A stretch of 64,000 bases of DNA from Neoceratodus forsteri (GCA_016271365.2 CM057456.1:884240001-884304000); one strand, 5' to 3'; shown: positions 33,761-45,102, counted from the first letter of the stretch. The notes: generated by a model from the sequence alone, not told the origin. Made by a program: numbers and translations.

Positions 33761-34129
33761 CAGCCCTTCCTTGGTTGTCATTTATCCCTGGTTCTCCTTG
33801 CTGTCTGCCCTTCTGCTGAATTTGCCCCTTTTCTGCTTATCCACCTTTTGGACACTAATCTTCATCTTTTGCACACTGCTTTGCAGAGATAGCCCTCCTC
33901 TGGTTCACTGGTTCCACTGCTAGCTGTGGGAGTGAGCAAATAGGTACCCTCCTTGCTGGCCTGCCACCCCTTTGCTAGTTTAAATGCTTGTCAATGTAGC
34001 ATTTAAACTTATCATTGAGTGCTTGAATTCCTCCAGGATGGATGCAGGCCGTCAGGCTTGAACAAACCTCCATCCTCCAGGTGGGTCCCCAGTCACCAAT
34101 GAATCCAACCCTTCCTCACAGCACCAGTT

Positions 34130-34512
34130 CTTCAACCATGAGTTAAAGTTCCTAATGCATGCACTCCTATGCTCTCCTTGCCTCTCACAGGTAGTACTTC
34201 TGAGAAAGTGACAGAAGTAGCTACTGCTTGAGACCCTCCCCAGTTTTCTAAACTCTTCCTGAACTTCCTTTGCTCCCCATTTTCCAAGTCATTAGTACCT
34301 AGGTGGATAATGACATCCAGCTCACCCTCCGTCTTGCCTTCCCAGTGATCCCCAGTATCTTCCTTCCATCCCTCCATGCCGTGGTACCTGGTAGGCACCT
34401 CATCCCCTGTCCTCCCCTCCTGTGTTCCTAGCTGGATCCTCTTCTGATGGAGTCCCCACCAGGATTCACTTCCTCCTCCTCTGGGGTCCACTGCTTTCCC
34501 CACTGAGGTCAC
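34130..34512 (-). pseudogene. CR1 ORF1 esterase fragment
   Basis: Open minus-strand frame with ELDVIIHLGTNDLENGEQRK (block III HLGTND with intact Gly and Asp) and VTFSEVLPVRGKESIG downstream. It is equivalent to the esterase of the CR1 at 21,080-21,650. The block I GDS segment would lie near 34,600 but is not readable in one frame. Confidence 0.65.
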
Positions 34513-35174
34513 CTCCTTGGCTAACCTCCATCCTTTCCTTCCACTTCTCTGGGTACCTCTATTTGGTTGCCCTCATTTGCCAGTGTGGCATATGAGTTCT
34601 TGAGAGGAATAGGATCTGGGATGTGCCTCTGCCTGACTGCTCTAACCCTCCTGAGCCCACTGTCATCCAAGTGCTCCTCATTCTCGGCATCCTTTGAGGC
34701 AGCTGCATTGGACTGGGTGGTCCCTGGATAGGGTGATGGTACTCCTGACCCAGTTTACTTCCGCTCTGAGTCTGGTTACCTCATCCCATAGTCCAGAGAT
34801 GCATGCAGATAGGGCAGCACCTCAGTGTCCAGAAGGTCTGCCTGAATATGGCTGCCCCACAGCCACTGCATTGCACCACTCCCACATTATACTGCAATTC
34901 CACTACTTGTCTGCTACTGAAACTTTCTTAGTTCTCTTTATTAATTTACAGTACTAAAAATCCTGTAACTGATCCTCAGATTTTTTTTTAAGGAAAAAGA
35001 AACCAATAAATAAATAAATGAGTCAAACACATCGTGCACTGAGGTGGACTTCTTCCCCTTATGCCCTCCTACTTCACACCTCTTACTATACCCTGTGTTT
35101 AGCTCCTGTCAATCAGATTTATCAGGGCATATAATTAAGAGTTGGGGAAGGGGAGGGAGGGAGGGGGGCGAAAA

Positions 35175-35728
35175 TTTGCAGCAATTAAAGACAGCACAGA
35201 ATTACACCACCACTATGTTTTAAATTTTCAACAGCCCAAAAACAATTATAAGTAAAGACAACAAAGAAAGTATAGTGTCACTACAAGCCTACAATCTAGG
35301 TTTAAAAGAAAAATACCAATTACCAGTTACTCTAAAGCACTGAATTGAATATGTTTCATTCCTTCTCCTTCTGGCTTCTTCTAAGAAAATCAACCTCTAC
35401 TTGCTACTTTATCTCTGACTAAGTCCCACCTCCAGTTATCACGTAGCTGAGGTCAGAGGCCAGACAATTAACACCCTTCACCCAGCTACAGGACAGTCAG
35501 ACAAGCCAAGATAAAATCTGTAGCAATTAAAGACAGCACAGAATTACACCACCACCACTATGTTTTAAATTTTCAACAACCCAAAAACAATTATAAGTAA
35601 AGACAACCAAGAAAGTATAGTGTCACTACAAGCCTACAATCTAAATTTAAAAGAAAAATACCAATTACCAGTTACTCTAAAGCACTGAATTGAATATGTT
35701 TCCTTCCTTCTCCTTCTGGCTTCTTCCT
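35175..35728 (-). repeat. CR1 5' UTR, two direct copies offset by 343 bp
   Basis: GCAATTAAAGACAGCACAGA occurs at about 35,180 and 35,523. Each copy runs about 205 bp to CTTCTCCTTCTGGCTTCTTC and they are nearly identical, separated by about 138 bp. The second ends exactly at the right target duplication, so it marks the element's 5' end. The monomers are unrelated to those at 22,805-23,290. Confidence 0.85.
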
Positions 35729-35735
35729 AGTTTTA

Positions 35736-37395
35736 TAGCTATATCGGCTCTCTTAGAGGTACCAAATCTATACTGGGATCCATTCAAACTAAGACAGGGC
35801 TTATTAACAACAAAACTGAAATGGCCACTGAACTTAACAACTATTTCCTTACCATTTTCACACTAAAGGAAAAAAAGGAAATTTCTGCTATAATAACTAC
35901 TAATAATAATCCAGAAGTGACTTACATTACCATAGAAGAAACTATGATGGCTTTACAAAAATTGAATATCAATTCCTCAGCAGGACCTGATGAAATACAT
36001 CCTAGGTTCCTTAAGGAAACAGCTAAACAAATCTCTGGCCCTCTGTGCAAACTATTTAACCTATCCCTGGAAGAAGGAGAGTGTATTTTATCATGGAAAG
36101 ATGCAGTAGTTATCCCTATATACAAATCTGGTAATAAAACAGAAGTTTCAAACTATAGACCTAGAAGTCTAAAATCAGTAATAGGGAAAACCTTAAAAAG
36201 GCTAATCTTGCAAAAACTAGAAGATCATATAAAAATAAATAACCTTCAAGATATCATGCAGCATGGTTTCACTAGAGGCAAATCATGCCTGACTAATCAT
36301 TTGCAGATTTTTGAAAATGTTAGCTCAACACTTGATGTGGGTCTCCCCATAGATTTGTTTTTTCTTGATTTTGCTAAGGCTTTTGATAGAGTCTCACATG
36401 GCATTCTAATATAGCATATGAACAAGATGGAGTTTCCCCTATAGTTAATAAACTGGATTGAATCATGGTTACAAAACCGTAGACAATGTACTTCAATTAA
36501 GGGATCTACATCTCTTTGGGCAGAGGCTACAAGTGGAGTACCCCAGGGCTCGGTTTTGGGCCCTATCTTATTCAACATCTTAATTTTATCAATGCAGTCA
36601 TTCAGTAATACCTGGATGTCAAAGTATGCAGACGACTGCAAAATTGATTGTATTGTAAACTCCTTAGAGGCCGCTGAAGATCTTCAGAGAGAGATATCTG
36701 CACTGGAGTTATGGGCAAAAAAGAATAAGATGCAATTTAATGCATAAAAATGCAAAGTAATGCACTTGGGATACAATAATAAAAGATATAATTATTTTCT
36801 AAATCAAGTCTTGTTGCAAGAAACAGAATGTGAAACAGATTTGGGAGTAATTATAGATAACAACTTCAACTTTGAAAATAATACAATCACTAAGGTCAAA
36901 TAATTGCATGCATAGTGAAACACATAAAGAGTAGACAACCTGGTGTTATTTTACCTTTATACAAGAGTCTGGTCAGATCACATTTGGATTATTGTGCACC
37001 TTTTTGTGCTCCCCATACAAAAAGAGAAAAAAAATTAATAGAGGGAGTACAAAGGAAAGTGACAAGAAAAATCACCGGCATGACAAATAAGACTTATGGG
37101 GAAAGGCTTCAAGAATTAAACCTATACTTTATGAATTATTGCCATATACGTGGAGACCTTTGTTTAACACACAAAGCTATAAAAGATCCTGTTTTTATTG
37201 AAACCTTAGGCCTAGAGACAAATTTTACTACAACACAGACTAGATCGCACAACCTTAGATTGAGAGGTGCTCATTGTAGAACAAAAAAGAGAAGCCACTG
37301 GTACACCCAGTGTGTAATTAACAAATGGAATATCCTTCCGGGTGAAATTATTGAGAGTAATAACATGGAAACATTTAAACATAGGTTAGACTAGC
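35736..37395 (+). pseudogene. LINE ORF2 reverse transcriptase and C-terminus
   Basis: Resumes right after the CR1 insertion. ATELNNYFLTIF, then SSAGPDEIHPRFLKETAKQI and VSNYRPRSLKSVIGKTLKRL. LFFLDFAKAFDRVSH (first catalytic Asp, about 36,365), [20 protein letters not shown] (about 36,530) and SKYADDCKIDCIVN (YADD box, about 36,620) are all intact. The C-terminal region has VILPLYKSLVRSHLDYCAPF and VINKWNILPGEIIESN, ending FKHRLD at about 37,392. Stops at about 36,412, 36,745 and 36,900 break an otherwise well-preserved protein. Confidence 0.85.
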
Positions 37396-37506
37396 ATATG
37401 GGCAATATAAAATTTTAATATTTATACAAATATTTCCACCTTCGGGTGGTGGGCTTACATAAAGGTATTGCCTCCTGAGCTGGTAAAACTACTATGATAC
37501 TATGAC

Positions 37507-38260
37507 TGAAAGAAAGAGGTTACAGCCACACAGATACTGATAGGGTAAGACAATTAGTGCACAGTATGGGCAGATAAGCCCTATAAGAAAGAGACAAGAA
37601 GGAAAACAAAACAGACACCAGGTTTAACTTTATAACTACTTTTTCAGCACAGGCCCCTATCTTACAAAATATCATTCTGAAAACTTGGCCTATTTTGCAG
37701 AGCAACCCTGGTTTGAGAGATTTAACAGCCCAGCTACCAAGGATGGCTTATAGAAGAGCCACCACAGTTGGCGACAGCTTGGAAATAACTTGGTTCATAG
37801 TCACTATAGGGAACCACAGAAGAACATGTGATTGACATTAGGTGCTCAAGGCTGCCGTCATTCTAAAGGATGTATCTTTTGTAAGTATATCCAAACTGGG
37901 AAAGACTTCAGCAGCATTAATACTGAAAAAGATTTTAACATCAAACAGATGATCACATGCGATACTAGTGGAGTTATTTACCTTGCTACTTGCAGTTGTA
38001 TGGCATTTTATGTTGGAAAGACTACCTGAAATTTTAAAGTAAGGGTCAGCGAACATATCAGAGCCATTGAAAAAGGAGATGTCACCGATGCTACTGCTAA
38101 TCATGTTATGACTAGTAGAGATAGCTCTACATACTATTTTAAATTCCTGGCCATATACATAGTGAATCCTAATCCTAGGAGGGCAACTACAATGACCTAG
38201 TACTTAAGAGGAAAGCTTCCTGGATTGAGACCCTAGGAGCTACATATTACCCGGGATTGA
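37507..38260 (+). pseudogene. Penelope RT end and GIY-YIG endonuclease
   Basis: Resumes with LKERGYSHTDTDRV and continues to the connector (FSTGPYLTKYHSENLAYFAE). A Cys/His-rich segment at 37,832-37,890 reads GCRHSKGCIFCKYI. The endonuclease then reads ITCDTSGVIYLATC (GIY box as GVIY) and MAFYVGKTT (YIG box as YVG). The downstream helix VSEHIRAIEKGD carries the family His, and a later ANHV supplies Asn. A TGA after VGKTT and later frameshifts break it. This nuclease makes the target nick for Penelope integration. Confidence 0.8.
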
Positions 38261-38449
38261 ATATGGTCTTTGACCTTAAATCTTTTTTTAAAAAAGAAAT
38301 GAAACAAAATATACAGTAATATATGTTTTTTAGTAAATATGTGTTAATAAGATTAATAAGCTATCAATGTCATGGTTATTGGCTGTTTTTAATATTTTTC
38401 AGATATTTCCTCTCCTCCCTTCCCCTCCTTTCCAATTTTTTGGTTTTGT

Positions 38450-38591
38450 TCCTGTCCCCTCCCCCCTTTTTTGTCTGAAACATGTCAAGTGTGCAGACCG
38501 TGTGTGTCTAGAAATAAATATTTAGAAACATTGGAACCTACAGAATGATTTCTGATGTGATTGGTGAGTGCTCGCCTCTGACTGTGCCTAC
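38450..38591 (+). repeat. Penelope-like element 3' terminus
   Basis: Contains GTGTGCAGACCGTGTGTG and AGAAATAAATATTTAGAAAC. Ends CGCCTCTGACTGTGCCTAC directly before the right target duplication. It is the direct-orientation partner of 28,732-28,900. Confidence 0.75.
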
Positions 38592-38604
38592 TAGATAAGT
38601 TCAT
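38592..38604 (+). repeat. target-site duplication, right copy
   Basis: TAGATAAGTTCAT, exact partner of 28,661-28,673. Confidence 0.85.
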
Positions 38605-38729
38605 AGTAGGTATGAACAAAATAAATGGAAATCACCTATACATGAAAATAGAGGAGGAAGTAACCAAGTTTGGAAATTAGAAGCAGGTGTAAAAGGAAAA
38701 TATTTTGCAGATGTACTAAGATTACTCAC

Positions 38730-40153
38730 GTAATATGGCTCTTAACATAAAAATAGTATCTTGGAATGTTAATGACAGCAACTCACCCATAAAAAGATAC
38801 AAAATGTTGTAAAGCTTAGCTACACAAAACATGGATGTCACCTTATTACAGAAGACATATTTTCAAGAAAAAGAAACAATGAAAATGAAATGTAGCTGGG
38901 TGGGCTCAGTCTTTTACTCAGAAGGGAACAACAAAAGTACGGGTGTAGCAATTTGTATAAACAAGGAATGTCCAATAAAAGTTTTGGAGACGAAAAAAGA
39001 TAGTGAAGGGTGAATTATATTATTAAAACATACGTACATGGAAAATATTTGATTATAGGGTCTCTTTATGCACCTTCAAGAGTTATACATTTTCTAGCAG
39101 ATGTGGCAGAAAAACTAAGCAGCAGGGAAGCAGAAGAAATACAGTTAGAAGGAATCCTCAACAGTGTAATATACCCCTATGGGGACAAATGCAAAATCCC
39201 TTCAGGATGGGACAAGTATAGATCTAGAATTACAGAAGAATTTCTAGAAACAAACTAATTGACAGATACATGGAGAGAAATGAATCCCTTCGTCAGGGTA
39301 TACACATTTAAATCGGGGGACCATAGAACATGTTCAAGAATACATTACATACAGATGTGTCAAGCCAGGATGAAGTGCAGAAATGCTGCAGAATATCACA
39401 GAATACTGCAATTTATTGCAGGGGCCATTGTAAGTCAATGACAATTAAGCCCTTTTGTTATCCAGGATTTTGTGACATGTCATTACTGCAAGTTACTGCA
39501 CTTCATCGTGGCTGACACATCTGTATTAATGTCATGAAGTCCGATAAGAGTGACAGACTTGGTTAAAACAAATATAGAACATGCTTATATCTAAGACCAC
39601 AATCCTCTCTCCATTCTTTCAATTAGAAAAAAAAGAAATCAATGTTTTTTTATGTGGAAAATGAATAATTCATGACTACAAGATGAACAATTCTATACTG
39701 TATTAAAAAAGACCATATCAGCAAGACCTATATTTAGAAATTCAAAATACCGGTTAGGCATCGAACTCTTTCCTAGATGCATACATTACATTGATACCCA
39801 AACCTAATAAAGATGATAGAAAAGTTGAAAATTATAGATTGATCTCTATTTTAAACTTAGATTACAAAATATTCACTAAAATATTAAATAACAGATTGAT
39901 ACCATATATTTAAAAGATGATACATAAGGACCAGAATGTTTTTTTAAAGGAAAAACTATACATGATGGTTTGCATAAAGTAAAGTTTTTGTTAAAATATG
40001 CTAATATGAGGGATATGGATCCCATTGCACTATCACTTGACACAAAAACAATTTTTGATATGATAGATTGGAAGTACATTATTAGTGTTTTGAAATACCT
40101 AGGTATTCCAGAATCCTTTATTCAAATGATTACTGCTTTATATACTTCACCAA
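38730..40153 (+). pseudogene. L1-type ORF2: endonuclease and RT start
   Basis: Right half of the L1 split by the Penelope-like element. It starts ALNIKIVSWNVNDSNSPIKR (about 38,733), then ATQNMDVTLLQKTYFQEKE (usually LQET with catalytic Glu; here Lys) and GVAICINKEC. A stop at 39,012 is followed by YLIIGSLYAPS. A MITE interrupts the C-terminal endonuclease at 39,351-39,524. RT follows from about 39,785: TLIPKPNKDDRKVENYRLIS, YKIFTKILNNRLIPYI, then LSLDTKTIFDMIDWKYIISV. The usual DAEKAFD reads DTKTIFD. The RT stops at about 40,153, where a CR1 fragment begins. Confidence 0.8.
39351..39524. mobile_element. MITE with roughly 45-bp inverted ends
   Basis: The left end ACAGATGTGTCAAGCCAGGA and the complement of the right end ACAGATGTGTCAGCCACGAT continue as TGAAGTGCAG in both. 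The 174-bp element interrupts the L1 endonuclease, whose codons (RIHYI / SSDKSDRL-like) resume on the right. A target duplication is not obvious (ATTA-like). Superfamily unassigned. Confidence 0.75.
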
Positions 40154-41140
40154 TAGCTAGCCCCTTCCTGGCTGTCCACCTGCCCTCCCAGCTTGATGTC
40201 ATCTGTGAACAGGGCAGGCTTGCCCTGGATACCATCACCGATGTTGCCAATGAATATGTTGAACAGGACAGGGCCCAACACCAAACCCTGAGGGACTCCA
40301 CTTGTGACCTCACCTTTGTTTGTTCTCACCCCGTTTATCACTACCCTTTGGGTCCTGTCCATGAGCCAGTTACCCACCCATCTGACAATGTTCTTCATGG
40401 CCCTACATCCTCCAACTTTTTCAGCAATTGTCTGTGTGGCACCGAGTCAAGTGCCTTGCTGAAGTCAAAGTAGAGAAGGTCAAGTGTGTGCCCCCTAACT
40501 AGTTCCCTAGTCACCCAATTGAAGAAAGTAATAAGATTTGTCTGGCACGATGTCCCTGCCTTGAATCTGTGTTGCTTTTTGTCCTGGAGCCCATTTTCCT
40601 CTACGTATTGCATGAGGTCTTGTTTGATTAAGAACTCCATTAGCTTCCCCACAACAGAAGTAAGGCTAACTGGTTTGTAGTTCCCCATTTCCTCTCTACC
40701 TTGTCCTTTGTGGAGTAGCACTATGCCAGCCCTTCTCCAGTCTCCCGGTACCACTCCTGTTCTCAGTGAGCTGTTGAATAGGTGTGTAAGGGGTTTATCT
40801 AACTCTTCTACCAATTCTTTTAGCACCCTTGGGTGCATTTTGTCTGGCCTGAGGGCTACCAGTCACCCCCTGACCCTATCTATGGTAAATGTTGGTGTTT
40901 CCATCATCTTGATCCCGCTATTGTTAACCCATATCCCGCTTTCTGGCATCGGTCAGTTTTCTCCTTGGTAAATACTGAGCAGAAAACGCTGTTTAGGACC
41001 TCAACCTTTTAGTAGTCCTCCTCTACCAGTCTATCACCATCCAACAATTTTGCGATCCCCCCCCCTTTTTTCATTTTTTCTTGAATGTATCGAAAAAAGT
41101 GTCTTTCCCATGATTTTATCCCTTCTACATCTGAAGCTCA
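40154..41140 (-). pseudogene. CR1 RT fragment lacking its 3' end
   Basis: Minus-strand CR1 RT: MHPRVLKELVEELDKPL (40,838), EMGNYKPVSLTSVVGKLMEF, then SCQTNLITFFNWVTRELVRG and DLLYFDFSKALDSVPH (40,470). After a frame change come VTSGVPQGLVLGPVLFNIFI and ALFTDDIKLGGQVDSQ (FADD read as FTDD). It stops abruptly at 40,154 against the L1 RT, without the thumb, C-terminus or 3' UTR. That is unlike a normal 5'-truncated insertion and suggests a later deletion. Confidence 0.75.
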
Positions 41141-41595
41141 GTTTCTACCTTGCCATGCACTCCACAAGAGTGCTTAACCATGTACACCCATGATGTCAGA
41201 TGCACTAAGGCATACTCTGACATCAGTACGTGAGGGCGACAGTAACAGTTGAAATGCAGAGGCATAATATTGCCCAGTTAACACTAACTACAGGTGATGC
41301 TGTGAGAAATGCTCGAGCTGTGTGGTTCAAACAACTGAAAAAAAAGTTCATTGCTTTGAGATGAAATGGTGAGCATAACTGAAATTTGAAATTATTTATA
41401 CCAATTGTAATAGCTGTCTCTCTTCAGTGCATTTTAGCAGCTACCTAAATGTCTTTTTGAAATGTTTAATTTTAGGACCACTTCTCCTTGATAGAGCTGG
41501 GGTGAACTAGTGAAATGACATCGGGAAAGCATATAATGGCCAAGTTTTGAAAATTACAGAAAATAAAAGAGAACCCAACATAAGGAATTTGAATT
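41141..41595. other. unassigned
   Basis: No coding motif or known repeat is recognised between the two CR1 fragments. Confidence 0.4.
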
Positions 41596-43085
41596 CACTG
41601 GTGCATTTGTCCATCACTTTTTGCAATTGAACCCCAACTGCCATACACTTGACTACTACTCAAGTTTCCATGGTCTCTTCTCATTGTTTCCACCCCCTAC
41701 TGAGTATCCATCCTGTTGCAGATCATGGTGTTGTCTGCAAAAAGGCATATTTTCCCTTCAAGTTCTTCTGTAATGTCACTTATGAAGATATTGAACAAGT
41801 TTAGCCCCAATACTGAACTATGTGGCACCCCACTGGTCACTCTCCCATCATTACAGTGAGTGCCATTTACCATCACCCTCTGTCACCTATCCATTAACCA
41901 GTTTTTTACCCAATTTACAACTTTGGCTCCCACCTCTAGATTATTAAACTTCTTTATCAGTCTCCTGTATGGTACAGTATTGAAGTCTTTGCTGAAGTCC
42001 AAATAGTCCATATCCTATGTCCTTTCCTGATCTATTTCCTTGGTCACCCAGTAAAAGAAGTCTATCAGATTTGTCTGACATAACCTTCACCCTAATGAAA
42101 CCATGCTGTCTTTGGTTTTGCAGCCCCTGGATTCAAGATATTCCAGTATCTCTCCTTTAACAGGGTTTCCATTCATTTCCCCCCACTGATGTGAGACTGA
42201 CCCATCTATAGTTGCTAGCCTCCTCCCTGCTGCCACATTCATGGAGCAGAACTACATTCGCTCTCCTCCAGTCCCCTTGAACCACTCCAGTTTCTACTGA
42301 TCTGTTGAATTAGAATGCCAGTGGTGCAGCAAGCTCCTCCCTATGTTCTGTATCACCCTTGGATGTATCTCATCCAGTCCCATGGCATTGTCCACTTTCA
42401 GGTTTGCAAGTCACTTCAAGACTTTCCACTGTAAATGGATTTGTATTTATCTCCCCCATTCTGTGTTCTTGTTGCTTCTTTTTGGTCCAACCCCCTCCCT
42501 CTCCACTGTGAATGTTGAACAGAAATATCTGTTCAGGGTGTCAGGTTTTTCCCAATCAGCCTCTGAGCAGTCAACATCTACCGACTTCCATTTCTCCACT
42601 ATCCCTCCCCTTGACTTCCTGTTTTCACTCATATACCTGAAGAAAGTCTTGTACCCTCCTGCCACTTCCTATTCTAACCTGTTCTCTGTTTTCAGTTTTG
42701 TTTACCTCATTGCCCTCCCTGCTTCCTTTTGTTTTACCTGGTTCTTCTCCCTATCCTACCCCTCTGTGTTTTTTGTAGCCACTAAATGCCATATTTTCTT
42801 CCTTCACTTTCTTGGCCAACTCCCTAAATAGCCATTTTTACCTCCTGCTGTTACTCACTTTTTTCACACATAGGATGGTTACATTCTCTATATCACCTTA
42901 ATTTTGTTTACATTATTCTACTACCTCACCTTGGCCATCCACCCTTGCTAGGCTGTTTCTCAGGCAGTTTTCCGTTACTTTAAAGTCTGCTCTTATAAAG
43001 CTCATGACCTTCATCTTTGTGTGCTTTGCTTCTGTACCTGTCTTGATACTAAACCACACTTTATGGTGATCACTGGCCCCCAGTA
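41596..43085 (-). pseudogene. old CR1 fragment, endonuclease end to RT
   Basis: Highly decayed minus-strand CR1. The complement of 43,085-42,900 covers the end of the endonuclease (SDHHKVWF-like). 42,665-42,447 reads YKTFFRYMSENRKSRGGIVE and LNRYFCSTFTVEREGVG. The complement of 42,380-41,640 covers RT blocks (GPQL-like, NYR, SGVP) in many frames, with FADD equivalents near 41,730. It ends at 41,596, again before the CR1 C-terminus. Confidence 0.65.
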
Positions 43086-43089
43086 GACT

Positions 43090-44780
43090 GCCTACTTGGT
43101 TTGGAGTTGTATTTATTATATTGCAATTTTACTGTACGTAACATACACAATACAAAAGATACATAGCTTTTCCAAATAATGCCACAATACAGTATGTACA
43201 GTATACACTGTACAAATACATTGTCAGTGAGTGTCCAGTGTAATGTGTAGTGTATTGATGTGTGGGGATCAAAGATTACATAAAAAGATTGGTATGTTAT
43301 GAAATGATTGTAAAGATGAAACCTGGTGGTCTCACAATACTGCCCATCCAATTTTTGCTGCAGAAAAAGTATTCTAATTTCAAGTCTTCCTTTCCTGGAG
43401 GATAGGATGAATGCTTCACCTACTGTATTCACCTATTCAGTAAACATTTCTCCTGTCTGTGTAATGCAGTACCTATCTGCTGGCTTTTCACATGTCATTC
43501 AGAGCCCCCTTGTAGAACAATGGCCTGAGCTTGGTTGCCTGGGGTTTTTAAGTGGGTAATTCTATGTGAGTATTTCATGGTGAAGGGGTGAAGCCTTTAT
43601 TACACTCTATGAGCCTGTTCTTTATTTCAGATAATATGATGCCTTTTGGGATTGAATAGGAGAGTTTGGTCAACATTTCCCATGACACCCCATTGCATAC
43701 ACATGTGGATTTAAAGCACAGGCTCATCCCAGGAGAAACAAGTGAACTTTTTATAATATCTATTTTTCTATTTTCTTCTCTCTTTTTTTCTGTGTCTGTG
43801 AGTATCTAGGCTACAATTTATACTGAAATAATAATAGATCCTCTCCTTTCAAAAAAAGAGAGATCTACTCTCAATGTAAGATGTGGTCTGTTTATGGTGT
43901 TTCTACCACTGTACTTTTCATTGACATCAAGACATGAAACCAGCTTTACACCTGCTGTGGTCTCTTTGCATATCATAAGCTGCTCACATTACCTTCGGTT
44001 AGTTCCATTTATTTTTTATCTTCACTTTCACCATGTTAAGTTGTACACTGTTTGCACTTTACTTTGTAGCAATCATTGATACTGTGTTTGCTTTTTATTG
44101 TATCCCTATTCCCTCTCCCCCAGGTTGCATCTGGAAATGAGCCTTGGCTCAGTGTGCCCCTCCTGGTTACCATTTTCAACTAAAGCAATAAATGAAAGAG
44201 AGAAAAAACGCCTCTGGTGGAAGGCTCTGGTAAACCAAGACTCTGGATTTCCCTGTTCTTTCCAGGAGTACTGTCTTTATTTTGTATTATATGCTGCTTA
44301 TGTTACATTATTTGTGTAGGGTGGCCACCAATCCCACATTTTCCAGATGGCCTACACTTGTGTGGCCATGTTATTGATTGGGGTTGGGTGGTGGTGGGGT
44401 GTCCGTTTTTTCATATACTTCATACAAAATGATACAGTAACACTTGCACATATTAAACTTTGTATAAAGCCATAATTGTACACATATAGTACAGTAATAG
44501 ACAGAATATTTTAAAAATTACAGTAGTAACATTTTATTTTAAAGCAGTGCAACGACACCGGGTAAAATATTTGACCCTACCCTTTTCACTATAACAGATT
44601 CCAAGCATCTTCCAGTTTTATTTGGTGGTAAAAAGTTTAGTCCCACCAACATTTGAGTATTTTATAAATGTTTTAATTTAGCTTTTCCTCAAGAACAAAA
44701 AAAAAATGGCCAGCACATTTGGTTTAGAAATAACATTGTAGACCTGACATGGAGTAAGAGTGAGAAGATAAAAAAACTCA
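43090..44780. other. unassigned AT-rich stretch with a SINE tail
   Basis: No gene is recognised. At 44,105-44,190 a segment (GGTTGCATCTGGAAATGAGC, then CCTCCTGGTTACCATTTTCA and AATAAATGA) matches the SINE tail seen at 1,482-1,545. At about 44,440-44,520, TTGTATAAAGCCATAATTGT and ACAGTAATAGACAGA resemble 59,015-59,070, possibly a shared LINE 3' end. Confidence 0.45.
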
Positions 44781-45102
44781 TTGTCCGGGATATTCAAAGC
44801 AGTTGCGCATGGCACAACTGAGTTGCACTGGCACAAGTAAGGAACTGCGCCATGGAGCCATATTCAGGGGGAGCCAATGTGCAGCGCAAGTACCAGTGCG
44901 CCAATGCGCACTGATAATGAATGCAGGTGCAACAGCTGGGGGCGTGCCCATGCATATCTAGTGCAGAGCGATATTGAACCGTGGAACCATGGCACATGTG
45001 AGGAGCAAATCCAAGCTGCGCCAAGCAGACTTGAACCTATAAAAACCAGGTGCAAGCACATGGACAGCACTTGTGCCGGGGGGAGAGAGGGAGTGAGAGA
45101 AG

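Larger units (their letters stand above)
30911..35728 (-). mobile_element. full-length CR1 LINE with 7-bp target duplication
   Basis: Minus-strand CR1, about 4.8 kb. The target duplication AGTTTTA lies at 30,904-30,910 and 35,729-35,735. It has a duplicated 5' UTR (35,728-35,175), ORF1 esterase (34,512-34,130), ORF2 endonuclease (about 33,760-32,900), RT (32,700-31,600), C-terminus (31,510-31,010) and a 3' end with GGCAGATAAGGGCCTATGGC. Removing it rejoins the host LINE with little or no loss. Frameshifts are common, so it is not recent but is structurally complete. Confidence 0.85.
29641..37506 (+). mobile_element. CR1/L2-type LINE inserted in the Penelope-like element
   Basis: Plus-strand LINE of the Jockey superfamily, 5'-truncated within ORF1. 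It retains the end of ORF1 (about 29,670-29,760), the endonuclease (29,840-30,480), a linker to 30,910, then RT from 35,736 to 37,395 and the 3' end. A tail repeat (ACTATGATACTATGA, about 37,489-37,506) ends it. A full-length CR1 on the opposite strand interrupts it at 30,911-35,728. The 8-bp-like tail repeat and terminal codons resemble CR1, but the protein is clearly distinct from the other CR1s here; the exact clade is unsettled. Confidence 0.8.
28674..38591 (+). mobile_element. Penelope-like element, interrupted by a LINE nest
   Basis: Penelope-type retroelement with a 13-bp target duplication. The left end has an inverted copy of its own terminus (28,732-28,900). RT codons follow at about 29,150-29,640, a foreign block (29,641-37,506), the RT end and connector (37,507-37,830), a GIY-YIG endonuclease (37,832-38,260) and the 3' terminus (about 38,450-38,591). 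The order RT then GIY-YIG is diagnostic for Penelope-like elements. Frameshifts and stops (for example TGA after VGKTT) inactivate it. Confidence 0.85.

Noticed and set aside
22805..35728. Endogenous retrovirus LTRs
   Set aside because: The direct repeats lie at only one end of each CR1. No primer-binding site, protease or integrase is visible.
38400..38591. Hammerhead ribozyme in the Penelope terminus
   Set aside because: No clear CTGATGA and GAAA core with pairing helices was found by eye; left as a check.
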